Below, in pieces: positions 1 to 12,176 of a stretch of 64,000 nucleotides of DNA. How positions within the stretch are numbered: the stretch's first letter is position 1; the number at the start of each line of letters is the position of its first letter. Source of the stretch: Paramacrobiotus metropolitanus (taxonomy: Eukaryota > Tardigrada > Eutardigrada > Parachela > Macrobiotidae); the NCBI RefSeq assembly GCF_019649055.1, contig NW_026570224.1:1054001-1118000 (forward strand), in the 5' to 3' direction. Under the pieces are notes generated by a model that saw only the letters and a list, made by a program, of their open reading frames with translations, was not told the DNA's origin and made no database searches. The position numbers were made by a program, and so were the translations under genes.

Positions 1-678
1 CTACACAGAACGTTCTGCATTTCGCTCAGCTGGTTCACAGTGACAAGTGAGTCGGATTTCTGATGTTTAAAGACTGTATACAAATTACAACCTACCAATA
101 CGGGTAGCATGCGGAGCACAATTTATTGGTTCCCTTTTATTACGGAAGCACTTCACATAAAACCCAATAGAGCATTGGCTGAGGTCACCGTTTTTCCAGC
201 ACTATCCGGCAGGTTTAGCTTAATTTTTTATCCGCTGATCGTTGCTGACTGATATACTGATCGTAACCATCTAACCACTATATTCAACAGATGCCAAATG
301 TTTGATTTCGGTTCTGAAAAAGAAAATCTTAAGAACTACGGCACGCCCGTGCCACCTGAATATCCACTTCATAATCTGACGGTGCCGGTTGCACTGATGT
401 ATGCTGACAACGATTGGCTTGCTACGCCGGTAGATGTCATGAGTGAGTTTTTGGCTCGATTAGTCTCAAAAATGCACTTTCAATTCAAAAGCCAGCCCGG
501 TTCTAATTGTAAACCAGTTCTTCTATAAATCGTAGGGCTAGAGTCTACTATAACTTCCGTTGTCGACACGTATCGAGTGCCCTATGCAAAATGGAACCAT
601 TTGGATTTCCTTTGGGGTATCGACGCCAACAAATATGTTTACCCTGAAGTATTCCGACTTCTTCGAACACACACCTAA
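1..678 (+). CDS. Acid (gastric/lysosomal-type) lipase, C-terminal part, 5' end outside window
   Basis: Three exons fit: 1-46, 291-442 and 536-678 (TAA at 676). Phases close exactly: the first junction makes Lys from AA|A and the second makes Arg from A|GG. The reading contains QNVLHFAQLVHSD, then FDFGSEKENLKNYG, PPEYPLHNLTVPVALMYA followed by DNDWLATPVDV, and finally WNHLDFLWGIDANKYVYPEV. These are the C-terminal hallmarks of the acid lipase family (LIPA/LIPF). The Asp of NDWLA and the His of NHLDF match the acid and base of the Ser-Asp-His triad; the serine lies upstream of the window. The family hydrolyses triglycerides or cholesteryl esters in the lysosome or gut lumen. Introns are 244 and 93 bp. 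Family assignment is firm; substrate cannot be judged. Confidence 0.88.
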
Positions 679-2069
679 AATTTTTAAATTACAAATTGAC
701 TGTCAAACATTCGATACTGATTCGCGCGCGAATTTGCATGATAGTAAACATATTGAAAATAGCTCTACTGTATAATTTGTTTTCTTGCTTCGGCTTTACG
801 TATAGCTTTGTGGTGAACGCCGACAATAAGAGTATATTTATCGTTAGTTGCTACTTATACGTGATGGGCAGTACTGACCGGAAATGATTGATATTTGTAC
901 TGTACTCGTACATGCTGCATCTCCTCTAACTGGTGAAGTACAGTACTTTTTTAATTTTTGCTGATTGTGCAAGGTGAAATATAAACTGAAATTATGGGAA
1001 GACGTCAAGGCCACTTTGCAATGACTACCCTACTGTATGCTAGTAACGCTGTACAAGTATACTGTTTTATATAGTGTAATGTACATAGACCGGTAGACGC
1101 AGCCGGTTCAATCCACGGAATTTTCCGCCGTCTGCCAGCTGGGACCCTTGGTGTGGTAACGTCATGATAAGTTCTTATTCACAGTTCGTTTGTTGTTAAC
1201 CGGTTTAAACTTAAAAGGTTTTGTAACCGTTTGTTTTGGTTATCGTTTGCTCTTTACTGACTTTCTGAGTACTAAAATATCTATATGCAACAATTGGTTG
1301 CGGTTTGATATCTTTCGTATTCCTTTTATGCATGCAAGTAAGTACGAGTATCTGCATAAGCAGATGAGCCTTTCGAGGCAGTTGTTGAAGTATGATTCAG
1401 AAAGCCTGAAAGTTGATCATCATGATTTGTCCATCTGTGAATGTACTCTGAAATTCGAAGGATATTCTCACCATTACCAGTGACCACACATGCAGCAGAA
1501 AGTAGCAGAGAACGATATCGGAGCATCTTGATTTACCACTTTTGTTCCTAGACGATACCATACTGTTCGACATTTTGGTTTCGATGCTCGGGTGAAATTT
1601 GTACCATTTTTGACTGACAGGTGAACGTCTGCCGTTGCATTACAGCACAGCAGAGCCATCTGGGTCGCGATGCTTTTGCATTTGTATTGCATGTCTTTTT
1701 AATCGGTAATCATATTATTTTTAACGGAAATTATTTGTTTCTCAGTCGATCGCAAATTTCTGACCACTCGTGCAATGTGGGATCTATTCAGTTTTGAGCG
1801 CAACCGTTCATCGTGATAAAGCGTCGCTAAAAGCTCTTGCAGCAAAGATTGCGCAATACCTTCCACCCACAACGGCAACACTCGCTTCTAGCCTTATGCC
1901 AGCTTAAAAGCTTCCTTGGTTTGTGTTACTGTTGTGCTGTATTATGAAGTATCGCATCGGGGAGTTCAGTCTTTAAAGGACTGAAATCAGATACTTCTCT
2001 CGTTCTCCTCAGCGGAGTGGAAGAACTGCGCGTGAAAATCTCCTTGAGCTTCGATCCGTGGGAATCACG
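679..2069. other. Intergenic spacer, lipase to MFS gene 1
   Basis: No open frame here resembles a known family or joins to neighbours by splice sites. It should hold the 3' end of the lipase transcript and the promoter of the transporter gene. I see no convincing TATA box and no RNA gene. Confidence 0.5.
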
Positions 2070-5010
2070 ATGTTGAGACCAAAGGTATAGTCCCGTATCA
2101 GCATTCCAAACACAGTTTTCAGTTTTTTTCGTCTCGGTTAAGTTCTGTTAATTAGAGTCTAAACTGCAGTTTCAGCTTCTGGATTTATTTCGTTGCAATT
2201 TTACGTCGGTTGTCGTAATTAATATAACTTTACAAACTGTTTTTCAGGGTTTTACTAAAACATTGCTGCTTGCGGTTATTGCCGTTGGACTGGGATCGTC
2301 ATTTCTCTATGGTTTTAATATCGGCTCCGTCAATGCACCGCGAAATGTACGTTATCCGGTCAACGTTGGATCACATCATTGATACTTTTTTTATGATTTA
2401 TGAAACAGTATTATGAGCTTTCTAAAATATTTTTGAAAGTACAGGTTATGGGGCAATGGATTCGCGGCATTCAGTGCCAGCGCCTGAATGCATCTTCCGG
2501 TTATTCCCTAATTGGTGATGATTCATTTAATTCCTCCAGAGAAAGTTATGCGTGGTGCCGTGAATTAACCAAGAAAGAACGACGAAAAATTTTCAAAAGT
2601 TGTCCAGAATTGACCGCCATCTGGACAGCAGTCGCTACGATATTCTGTGTCGGTGTGAAAAGTTTGTTTTATACACGCACGTTTCTCGTTTAGAAACGAC
2701 TGTTTTCCAGGTGGTTTCATTGGGTCACTATGCAGTCGTGCCATGGTTGCGAAATTCGGGAGGTGAGTGACATCAAGTTTTCGCTGTTATGCATTTTGCT
2801 TCTCTGAAGCGTGCTTACTTTGCTGTACTAGATAGTGTTACATCGAATTATATGATTCACTTTTCGGATGTTGTTTGCGTTGTTTAATTTTGGATGCAAA
2901 AGAGATTCGATTTTTCAGTTCACTATCTGATCAATTTTTGCAGGAAAGGAACATTGCTTATAAATGCCGTACCTGGTCTTATTGGCGCCTTGTTGTTGGC
3001 ATTCGCACGGATGGCGAATTCATGGGAAATGGTCATCGTCGGTCGTTTCTTTGCGGGATTGAATGGAGGTAAAGCGTCCAAAATGGTCTGTAAAGATGAT
3101 ACAGAATCGTTATTAGGGAAACCAGACGCAACGAGGGGGTTTAATTAATAATTATGTGGTTGTTGATTAAGTGATTACTAATTTACGGGTACAATAAGTA
3201 CTACCGTAGGGTTTTAAATGTGACTGTTTGCTCTTTTCTAGGTGTGACGTCTGCAGTGGCACCCTTATACATCACGGAAATTCCTCCTTTGAGGCTTCGT
3301 GGAATATTGGGTGGAATTCATCAGTTTTTTATTGTATTCGCCATCCTGATTGCTCAAATTCTCGGCCTTCCTCAGGTGTTTGGTAATGCGACAGGCTGGT
3401 CGTATTTATTTGGTCTTGGAGCAGCGTCGGCTGCTTTTTCATTAATCACGCTACCGTTTTGCCCTGAAAGTCCGAAGTATTTGTGCCTGGACAAAGATCA
3501 TAATCAGAAGGCCGAACATGGTACTTTCGATGCGGGTTTTTTCAACTGGGGAACTTTATGGGTGAACCATTAACACCTTCGTGGAATTCAGTTGTTTTTT
3601 GCAGCTTTGAAGCGTTTACGCGGAAGCACAAAATATGAAGAGGAGATGAAAGAAATGTTGGAAGAGAACGAACGCATACGTGAACATCCGCCCGTTGATA
3701 TCTTGGGCATATTTCGAGATCCTTTACTCCGAAGTATTATGATTGTCGGCATAATCGTTACCAGTAGTGGACAGCTTTCCGGACATGGCACTGTGAGTTT
3801 TAGAATCTTTTTCCACAGCATGAGGATGAGAATCTGCGTAATGATTTTGTAAGTTTTGAATCATCTTTTGATACTAGTAGAGGTATGCAAGCGATGATAA
3901 TATACAAAGTTTTTTTTAAACAATGTATATTTTAATATTTATATACTATATATATTTGCAGTGTAACATTATTGTGAGTTCGAAAGATGAGTCCATGATC
4001 CCGTACCTTCGAATATGGAAATCTTTTATCGCTTTACTCTATAGCAATCCACTGACTGACATGCAGTTTGTTTTATCGTTTTAGGTCATTTATTATTCCA
4101 CAGCAGTTTTTGAGTCAGTTGGCTTATCTGGGTTGAACGCCATTTATGCAACCATTGGAATGGGTATATTGTACGCCATATCAACCTTTGCTACGGCCTC
4201 GGTTGTGGAACGATATGGACGAAGACCATTGATGCTTTTGGGATTGGGTGGAATGTGTGTTTTGACTGTGGCACTTACAGTGTTCACTGTGATGTTTGTA
4301 AGTCGGAATACTCCAATTTAGGTTACACATTTCTTCTACAACAGTTCTGTTTTTTTGCACAGGATAATCAGATAGAAACGGTACCGGAAACAAAAACAAC
4401 GGTTATAGGAGATGATAGCATTTGGATATCCTATGTTATTATAGTTTGCATCTTTTTGCACACTATTATTTATGCCGTTGGACCCGGTATGTTGAGGCAG
4501 TTGTGCTTAACTCTTTGCGCGAATCATTTAGCTTGATATCCATTTTTGCAGGAACGATTCCGGCATTTCTCGTCAGTGAAATGTTTACGCAGCGCCCTAG
4601 AGCAGCGGCATCTAGTATAGCACTCGCTACAAACTGGTTGAGTGCCTTGATTACAGTGCTTACCTTTCCGTTGCTGCAGGTTAGTAGAAACTAGAAAGTT
4701 GTTATTGCAAATTTTTTAAATGAGTATTAAGAATATCACCTATTATTGGACTATAATTCGTTGTAACTCGACTGTTATTGGTAAATGTGTTGTACAAATT
4801 TGTTATTTGCTGTTTCAGGCGGCTATTCAAGGTTACACATTTATTTTCTACGCTGTTCTATTGGTCTTATACTTTGTGTATACGTACTTCAAACTTCCGG
4901 AAACCAAGGGTAAAACCACCCAGCAGATTTTAGAAGAGTTATCTGGGAGGAAAGTCGAAATTGATCCCGATGAAGAAGCACCGTCCAAATCTACTCGAAT
5001 CGAAGCCTGA
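2070..5010 (+). CDS. Sugar transporter-like MFS protein (GLUT/SLC2 family), paralogue 1
   Basis: Eleven exons with consistent phases give about 540 residues: 2070-2084, 2248-2346, 2445-2652, 2711-2762, 2944-3068, 3242-3520, 3605-3792, 4085-4297, 4363-4486, 4552-4679, 4819-5010. SLC2 signatures are present in order: a TM1 segment with YGFNIGSVNAP, the loop 2-3 motif FGRKGTLL, GRFFAGLNGG in TM4, the PESPKYL motif at the end of TM6, QLSG at TM7, ERYGRRPL in loop 8-9, and PETKGKT after TM12. The predicted protein is a twelve-helix plasma-membrane hexose facilitator. The TM7 motif reads SSGQLSGHGT instead of the usual QQLSGINA, so substrate choice may differ. Exon lengths 279, 188, 213 and 128 recur in the paralogue at 13.3-16.1 kb. 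A polyadenylation-type AATAAATAAA lies near 5228. The first exon (MLRPK) is inferred from a clean GTATAG donor and phase 0. Confidence 0.9.
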
Positions 5011-5712
5011 ATTTTTATTTTTATGCAATCTCTTCCAGTCTGTGTAGTGTGTACCTTGCACTACTGGGTGTTCAGACCAGTTTAGTGTTGGGATGTTTAA
5101 AAGTTGTATTGTATTTTGCTTCGTTGTGGACTCAAAAGGTGTTATGTCCTCCCAGCGTGTATTTGATGCAAAGATACTCTTTTGTTATTTGGGTGTGTCT
5201 GTATTTTTATTTACTTTTATGTAAGTAAATAAATAAATTGCGGCTGTGACTTAAACGCAGCCACAGTACAGTATCTTTATTGTTTCGGTTGTCCCTGTAC
5301 AGTACATATTGCGTACCTGTGGTGCTTTATATCACGCGAAACGTGTCGCTCTACAGTCTACTGTAGCTCAACCTGTACTATTATATGTCGCACAAGTGGT
5401 TAAAATGCCGGCAGAAGCAGAAAATTAATGCGCTGCAACCGGCAGTTGTGTAATTTCGTAGCGGTGTGCGGTACGACTGCAGATGCAGTGTGATCAGAAT
5501 TGCTGGCAGCGATTTTTTCACTTTCATGCAGTCAATTAGCTCAAAGCCACTTTCTCCGTTCGAAAAAGGCCGAAATCGTTTTGCCAACAATAAGGCTTCG
5601 CTCTCACATAATATTTCATAATTTTCAGTACGGGCTTCTGCGGTTAGTGTGATCTAGAAATTCGCGTATTGTTGAGGGTGATTGCAAAGGAGATCCCACA
5701 TACAGTAGAAAC
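5011..5712. other. Intergenic spacer, MFS gene 1 to P4H
   Basis: Holds the probable poly(A) signal of the transporter near 5228 and presumably the P4H promoter. Nothing coding is supported. Confidence 0.5.
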
Positions 5713-8700
5713 ATGACACAGTGGCCTGCATTATTTGTTCCAATAATAATCTCCACAATATGGCGGCAATGTTATGGCGAAGTGTTTTCTTCTACTGCGC
5801 ATATGCAGTCTGTGATTTCAACAGAAATCGAAATGGTTAAACAGCTGGAGGAATATATTGCGCTTCAGGAAGCTAAAGTCGACAAGCTTGCGAAGTAAGA
5901 AAATATTTTGAACTATAATTCTGCAGATGTTCTTCCACTCTTTTTGCACGTTGTGGGCGACATACAGGTACATAGATAAGTTATCTGCATTGTCGGAAGA
6001 TGCGGAGAAGCATGGGATTTTGCATCCAGCGGTGGCCTTCCTTCATTCCAAAGTACTGTCAAGGGATTTGGATGAGTTGATTGAGTACTACACAAAACAC
6101 CGTGAAGCAGGTAAGTAAAATGCTTGCGGCATTTTTCCCTTTACGCAATTATTGTAATGCATTAATTTTTTGTTCGGGCGCTTCCAATACTAGAGTAGTG
6201 ATGCATCATGTACCGGCTAAAAAATAATATTGTTTTCCGGTAATTTTATGCACTGCTGCAATTCTGCATATGAATCTGTAATTTTTGGAGCAGCTTCCAT
6301 GTAACAATTAAAAAACTAAAGCCATGCAAAAAATTATTTTTTTGGATGCATCGGTGTTGGCAAAAGATTCTATGTGCTGTAATTTCTACTCGTAGAGTAG
6401 GTATTGCAGAGGCGTACAGTACAGTACTACATTACTACGTACCTACAAGGGCTACACTACCTGTACTATGTATTGCAATTCGATATTCTTTTCGTTTGTG
6501 TCTGGAAATTTTTGCATTTTTTCTGTCTTCAGCGTACCTGGTAGTTAATAAATTCTGGGATCTCTTTTGTTTAGAACAAAAAGCTGAGTCCATACGGGCT
6601 TTCCGGAAGAAGCAGCCGTTTGCCCCCGACGAGAACGATCTGCGTGGCGCCGTTATCGCCCTGACTCGCCTGCAGCGCACCTACAAGATCACCGCCAAAG
6701 AATTAGCGGACGGTAGTTCGCCTGCTCTCCCCACCGACCAGCCTAAAATGTCGGTCAGTGACTGCTATACCGTGGCAAACGAGCTTTTCAAACAGGAGTG
6801 GTACGATCAGAGTTACGAATGGTTCGAAATCGTGTGGAATCGCTGCACCAACCGGGCCAGTGGTATTCTGCTGCCGGATCCCGATGGCGAGTGTACCGCA
6901 TCCGTCGTGGCCAGTGCGTTGGCTAAATCCAGCTACATCCTGTACCATGTGGACATGAACACGACAGCGGCAGTGCTACAAGCCGCCGAAGCATTGGCCT
7001 ACGAAGAGTCCAATCGCGATGCACTGGACTATATCAAGTTGTACTACACGCCGCTATCGGATTATCACGAGGATCTGGTGAACTGGACACAGTCCGACCA
7101 GTCCGATGCAAAGCATCCTGTACATCGGGATGACCGGTTTGATTCACTGTGCCGCGGCGAAGATAATGACCGGGTAGGTTGTGGTCAGCGATAAAGGCAC
7201 CGGAGTCTGCGTTAATTGATCAAAGTCGCGAAATGATGCTCAAAATGTACTGCTGTTCGTTTGTGCTCTGCTTTCTCAATTGTGATTAACAAAATTTTAT
7301 TGTCGGTAAACATCTGCATTTCCGACTGTGATAAAAATTCGTCCAATGGTCCGCATCTTCGGCGTAATTCTCGAGCTCTCCGCCCATAAAACTAACCGCA
7401 GTCAAAATAAAGTGTCATGACGTTATTACTTATTATTAAAGTTGTCAACTTCGTGGAGTGATAATTCCTTTACGTAATCTTGCACTTTCGGTTCTGGGCC
7501 TATGTTTCTTTGTGTTGTATAAGTATCAAGTATTGTATCTACATATTTTACTTGCAAGTTTTGCACTGTACAATACAGTGGACGGATTGCAGTGTTTATA
7601 TACTAACATATCGCTGGTCGGTTCACGAGCATAAACATGCGTCATTTCAATTTTCATTTTCTCGCATGGTGGGCTGCCTGTTCGTGTGGTCCACGTTTCA
7701 TTTGCGAACTCCATCATAGTGTAAGACTATGAGTATTTATGTTTCGAAAAAAATGTGCAGGATCACCGGACCAAACAAAAACGGCCGTGCTATCAAATTT
7801 CTTTTGACAAGCCTTTTTTGAAAGCCCAACCAGTGCGGGTGGAGCAATTGAGCGCTGATCCCTACATCCTTATCTATCGTAATTTTATGCATCCCAAAGA
7901 AACTGACCACATGATCCGAATTGGTACCGAGTTCCTGGCCAGAGCAGTGGTACAAAGGCCAACTCATCTGAATGGCTCCCAAGCTGTAACGGATTATGAT
8001 ATGGATCAAGTGACCTTTACGCGGACTGCGAAAACGTACGTAAACGTGCGTAAGCCAACAAAAACATTTAAAAAAACTGAGATACTGGCGATTTTATTTT
8101 AAACAGAAGTATATTTTTTATTATTGATACAAATTATAGTAAAACTAAAATTAATTATGTTAGGTTTTCAATGCAATTTTTTCCCAGTTAGGTGTACACG
8201 TGCTCTTGTTAGGGCTTGGTTCAATCACGATTACAACGAACTGACGCGCGCAATTAGCGCTCGAATTCATCAGTTCACTGGTTTGGACATGTCTGGAGCG
8301 GAACAGTTACAGTTGGCTAACTATGGAATTGGCGGTCATTATTATCCACATTACGATTATTTCGGCCATGGTGATCCGCGCATGGAGCCAAAAGAACTCG
8401 AAAAAGAACGCATCGCAACATTTATGGTGTACCTGACTGACGTACAAGCAGGCGGTGCTACTGTTTTCATAAATCAAAACATAACCGTCTGGCCAAGGAA
8501 AGGCGATGCTGTGTTCTGGTACAATTTGCATCGAGATGGCAAAGGCCACAAGGGAACTCTGCATGCTGGATGTCCGGTGCTGGCCGGTAATAAATGGGTA
8601 CTGAATGTGTGGATTCGCACCGAAGGACAGGAACTAATTCGACCATGTTTAATGCAACCGGATAGCCCGACCGAAACCCAGGCAACTAAAATAGTGACAA

Positions 8701-8738
8701 GGATATCGGAAATCCTAATGTATCTGAAGAATGCCTAG
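5713..8738 (+). CDS. P4HA: Prolyl 4-hydroxylase subunit alpha (collagen-type, ER)
   Basis: Five exons, 5713-5894, 5968-6110, 6575-7173, 7761-8035 and 8192-8738, give 581 residues. The N-terminus is a signal peptide (MTQWPALFVPIIISTIWRQC). It is followed by the helical P4Ha_N region, with MVKQLEEYIALQEAKVDKL and a dimerisation-like heptad pattern, then the TPR-like peptide-binding region (DCYTVANELFKQEWYDQSYEW). The C-terminal 2-oxoglutarate/Fe(II) dioxygenase domain has the iron-binding HYD at His453 and Asp455, the distal His524 and the 2OG-binding Lys534. The 71- and 10-residue spacings equal those of human P4HA1. The enzyme hydroxylates proline in X-Pro-Gly repeats of procollagen in the ER, in a tetramer with protein disulfide isomerase. 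The fourth intron contains a frame that reads on for a few codons; it is not coding. An AATAAAT poly(A) signal is at 8791. The protein is slightly longer than the vertebrate enzyme. Confidence 0.93.
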
Positions 8739-9131
8739 TCTTTCAACGAGTTTATAAGCCCTGCAGAATTTAATTTATTGTTAGGAAAGAAATAAATATC
8801 ATATCCGTAAATCACATTGTCCCACTCACTGGCACAGACGAATGCTTTATCCCATTTACAGTCCGTCAAATTTTAACACCAACACCAAGTTATGCATTTC
8901 CACAAGTAATTATCGCACATACACACTCGTAAGTGCTTAAAAACTCTTTTTTAATATTAATGACATAGTGACCGTAGTGAGATCCTGTTGTTATAAGAAA
9001 TTACCAAAATTACCAATCAAAAGATGAAAAATTTCAATAACATTAGGAACCGCAAAATCAGTATAACCAAACACCAACCATAATATAGAGCAAGCTATAA
9101 ATGACTTGGAGCTGTTCACTTTAATTTGAAC
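8739..9131. other. Convergent intergenic spacer
   Basis: Lies between the 3' ends of the P4H (+) and FAM210 (-) genes. Contains the P4H poly(A) signal at 8791. Nothing else is supported. Confidence 0.5.
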
Positions 9132-10102
9132 TCATGGAGCTACAATTTTCGCCTGTCTCCGGACCAAATAAGGCGTTAACGCAATGGTGATGATCCATCG
9201 AAGCGGGGCAGTAGCCTTGTGCAAACAATAAGCAATGATAAGTGATCCCGGGATGACAGCTTCCGCAAGGCGAGTAGCTAACAGCGTCAGCGGTGTCAAC
9301 ACGCCAATTTCCCCAAAAATCTTCATCACATCCACAGGGCTAAAACACAAATGAATGTCAATCTACAGCGAATAGCTGATAGCGCCCATCGCAAGAATCG
9401 ACAATCACAAGAAAGTTTCTAATAAATGCTGTCATGCAGATTTGTTCAATCTCCATAAAATTCCATGCACGAATTTATTTTAAGAGTCTGAATAAATTTT
9501 CTTGCCTTCCTGCTCTTATATACAGTAATTGATACGAGGTTTATTATCGTATTCCAACATCCAGTCAGTTTAGCGCTCACCTTGCAACGAGACCCCACCA
9601 AAAGAGAAGTGATACGATGGCACCGGCAGTATGCACTGTAAGAGCGGTAAATCCGTATTTGCGGTAAACTCCCACTAGTTTCTCGGCTACGCGAGCCGGA
9701 AAGGACTGCATTATTTCCGCACTAGGCGTGCTAAGGGACTGCCCCACGTCCACAGACGCGCACCTGAAAACAGGACCAAACCAGCACAATTAAAAGATCA
9801 AACGAAACCTAGCTAATCTACTACAGCAACGCCTACAAGCGGCAAATTTACCGAGCACCAGCAAGGTTTTCGCACGTTGCACGAGACATAATGTCATTTC
9901 GGGGTCGTTCCCAAGATCTGGATTTCATCACAGATAATTCCCGTGAAGAAATGAGAGGATGAGGAGCCAAACTACAGCTTCTGTAGATGCCACTGCACAT
10001 TTGGACTGGTATTCTTGGCTGGAATACACCGCCGAAGATGTTCGAGAAAACAGCTAATCGTCCACTGTGTATGCCGCTCCATAAACGATTGAAACTTTCC
10101 AT
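9132..10102 (-). CDS. FAM210-family (DUF1279) mitochondrial membrane protein
   Basis: Three exons on the minus strand, 10102-9852, 9763-9581 and 9339-9132, give 213 residues with exact phase closure. The N-terminal 80 residues are basic and Ser/Arg rich with few acids, as in a mitochondrial presequence. The core reads KLVGVYRKYGFTALTVHTAG, then a hydrophobic segment ending WWGLVASPVDVM, a further helix, and HKATAPLRWIITIALTPYLV. This is the DUF1279 arrangement of FAM210A/B, which sit in the inner mitochondrial membrane and affect mitochondrial translation and metabolism. Length is close to FAM210B (about 190) and shorter than FAM210A. The start codon lies about 760 bp from the start of the divergent gene at 10865. 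Which FAM210 subtype it is cannot be told. Confidence 0.78.
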
Positions 10103-10864
10103 TCCGGTAAGTCACGTAGTGATCGTTATGATTTATGAATAAATGATAAATCTAATGGCCTACTCTAAACTTCAAACAAATAAAACAAAACCTCTTTCAG
10201 ATTTTGGGAGACGGACGGCAGTCGGTACGGGCGCAAGCTACGTAAACAAAAATCCGGAATTTTCCTCTGTGTTAACTGCTCTGCCCCAGACGGCAGCTAG
10301 CGTGATCGGTGATTACTCACACGTTGCTCTCATCGGCTGCGTGCCAAGAAATGTCGACAAAGTAACGGAGTCATCCAAAACCACAACAGCATGTTAAAGC
10401 TCGATCAGAACCATCGGATCGAGAAATCTCGCTTTTAACGCTTATCAAGGTATTTACCTTACGTTTCGTTCTGTTGCTGCTCGCTAAACCTTTGTTTCTA
10501 CATAGTGCACTGCCCGAAAAGTTCTCCCACGGGTTTTCACACGATACAGAATACTCACTTCGATTTCATGGTCATTTTTTATGAATGACGTGACTGGCGT
10601 CAGATAATTTGGGAGCAAGAACCAACGCCTCAAAACTTCTTTGCCATTCCCGCCACTCGCCCTTCCAGAATTCAGCGATTTAAGGCTTCCTTTGAAGTAA
10701 ATATAGGAATCCCAGCGAGGGAGGATAGTTTGCCGCCTGGAGCTGCGAGCCATTCGCCATTATCTTCATTTGGCCTTGGTTGAAGCTTGAGGTGTTCCGT
10801 GCATCATCGTATCAATTTTTAATGATAGCATCTTCGATTGAATTCTAATCACTTTGAATCAGCC
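10103..10864. promoter_or_regulatory. Divergent promoter region shared by FAM210 and the four-helix gene
   Basis: These 762 bp separate the start codons of two head-to-head genes, so both promoters should lie here. No TATA box is obvious. A minus-strand open frame at 10753-10484 shows no recognisable domain and is not called. Confidence 0.35.
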
Positions 10865-12176
10865 ATGGCTTCGTATCCGGTTGCTAACCCTGGTGGACCT
10901 ACCGTGACCACTCCATTGACAGGAACACATATCACGATGGATCGGCAGGTTGTAACCACAACAGTGACAGAAACCAGAGTGCGGGGACGAAGAGTCCGAC
11001 TTTTTCTAACTGGATTCCTGCAGTTAATTTTTGGTGGATTTTCCCTCATTCCCGTCCTGCTGCTGGCACAAAATCCTGTGACCATAGCAGCGTGTGCTTG
11101 GCTGGCTTTTTCAGGGATGGTTGGATGTATCGGAGCCTGTCTGTCATCCAATAAAAGCTCTACATCGGTGAAGTACGATGCAGCCACCCGAACTCAAAAA
11201 ATAATGACTGTGCCACCCATATTTCCAAAGTTCTACATGGGAATGATGGTCGTTGGGTTTCTGTTAGGTAAATAACAAGGTGATAAGATGCAAGGAGTGT
11301 ATATCTGTACAGTGTACATGATTACACTACTAATACCTTTTAAGCTCCCCGCAGTTAAGCAAGCGGCAATAAGAATTAGGTTGCTTAAATCTATTTGATT
11401 TGAAGTTGTTGGTTATATTGAGTGGATTATCGCAGGTGCATCGTTTGAGCAAGGTGGATATAAGGTACCCTATCCACCTTGGTTTAAGCAATGCAGTTTG
11501 TTCTGCTGTATAGCAATCCGAGTTAGGTATTTCGGGAGCAGTAAGAAAGTTTAGTGGCATTGTATTTTGTGTCAGTAGAGAAGATTAATGCAGACTGCTG
11601 CTGTTTGCATCAGTTTTCAAATTTGCAGCAATAGATCTGAGAAGATGATAATTTTTGTGCAGAGTTGTTGATGATGTTGCTACCGTGCGAGTCGGTGCGA
11701 CATGCGTGATATGCACTTTTGCAAAATGCAAGAGTGCATACGCTTTTTCGCGTACATGTTTATTTTGAATCGTTGCAGCTGTTGCCTCCGCCATTCAGGG
11801 GATCGTTTTGATCGCTACGCATCCTTGGTGGTACGTTAATTTTGTTTTGGGACCGCTTGCGACGGGCATTGGAGTGTTCTTCGCATTGAACCAAATGATC
11901 ATGATCTGCTGCGTATCTCCCATGGTGCAGTCGCATACTTCTTCTGCGGAACAAGTGCATGTGCAGCCGGTTGCGGTCACCGTTGCGCCGCCTTCAACGA
12001 CATATGGGGCCGGGGCATACCAGGCCGGAGCCATTCCTTATCAAGCAGGACCGTCTGCGCCAAGCTCCAGTTTATATCCATATATTGACGAACCGGTCAA
12101 GGAAGACCCTCCGTCGTATTCTGAAGCTACGCGTTTCGATCACCCTCAGAAAACGCCTACCGCACCCGAATTTTGA
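10865..12176 (+). CDS. Four-helix membrane protein with cytoplasmic PPxY tail, unknown function
   Basis: Two exons, 10865-11267 and 11779-12176, join at phase 1 to give 266 residues. ATG at 10865 (GCCATGG context) is preferred because the longer frame upstream has only a TTG. After a Thr/Pro-rich N-terminus come four hydrophobic segments: LFLTGFLQLIFGGFSLIPVL, VTIAACAWLAFSGMVGCIGA, MGMMVVGFLLGAVASAIQGI and a last one around NFVLGPLATGIGVFFALNQM. The tail is rich in Ala, Pro and Tyr and contains EDPPSYSEA, a PPxY motif that typically binds WW domains of NEDD4-type ubiquitin ligases. The layout recalls MS4A-like or other tetraspan proteins, but I do not recognise a family. Both termini are probably cytosolic. 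The 511-bp intron interrupts the third helix. The gene is almost certainly real; its function is unknown. Confidence 0.75.

Noticed and set aside
6346-6574. Long N-terminal part of the open frame 6346-7194
   Set aside because: It is intron sequence that happens to be open; the P4H exon begins after the acceptor at 6574.
10484-10753. Minus-strand 89-codon frame between the divergent genes
   Set aside because: No domain, signal or spliced partner; it lies in the promoter region.
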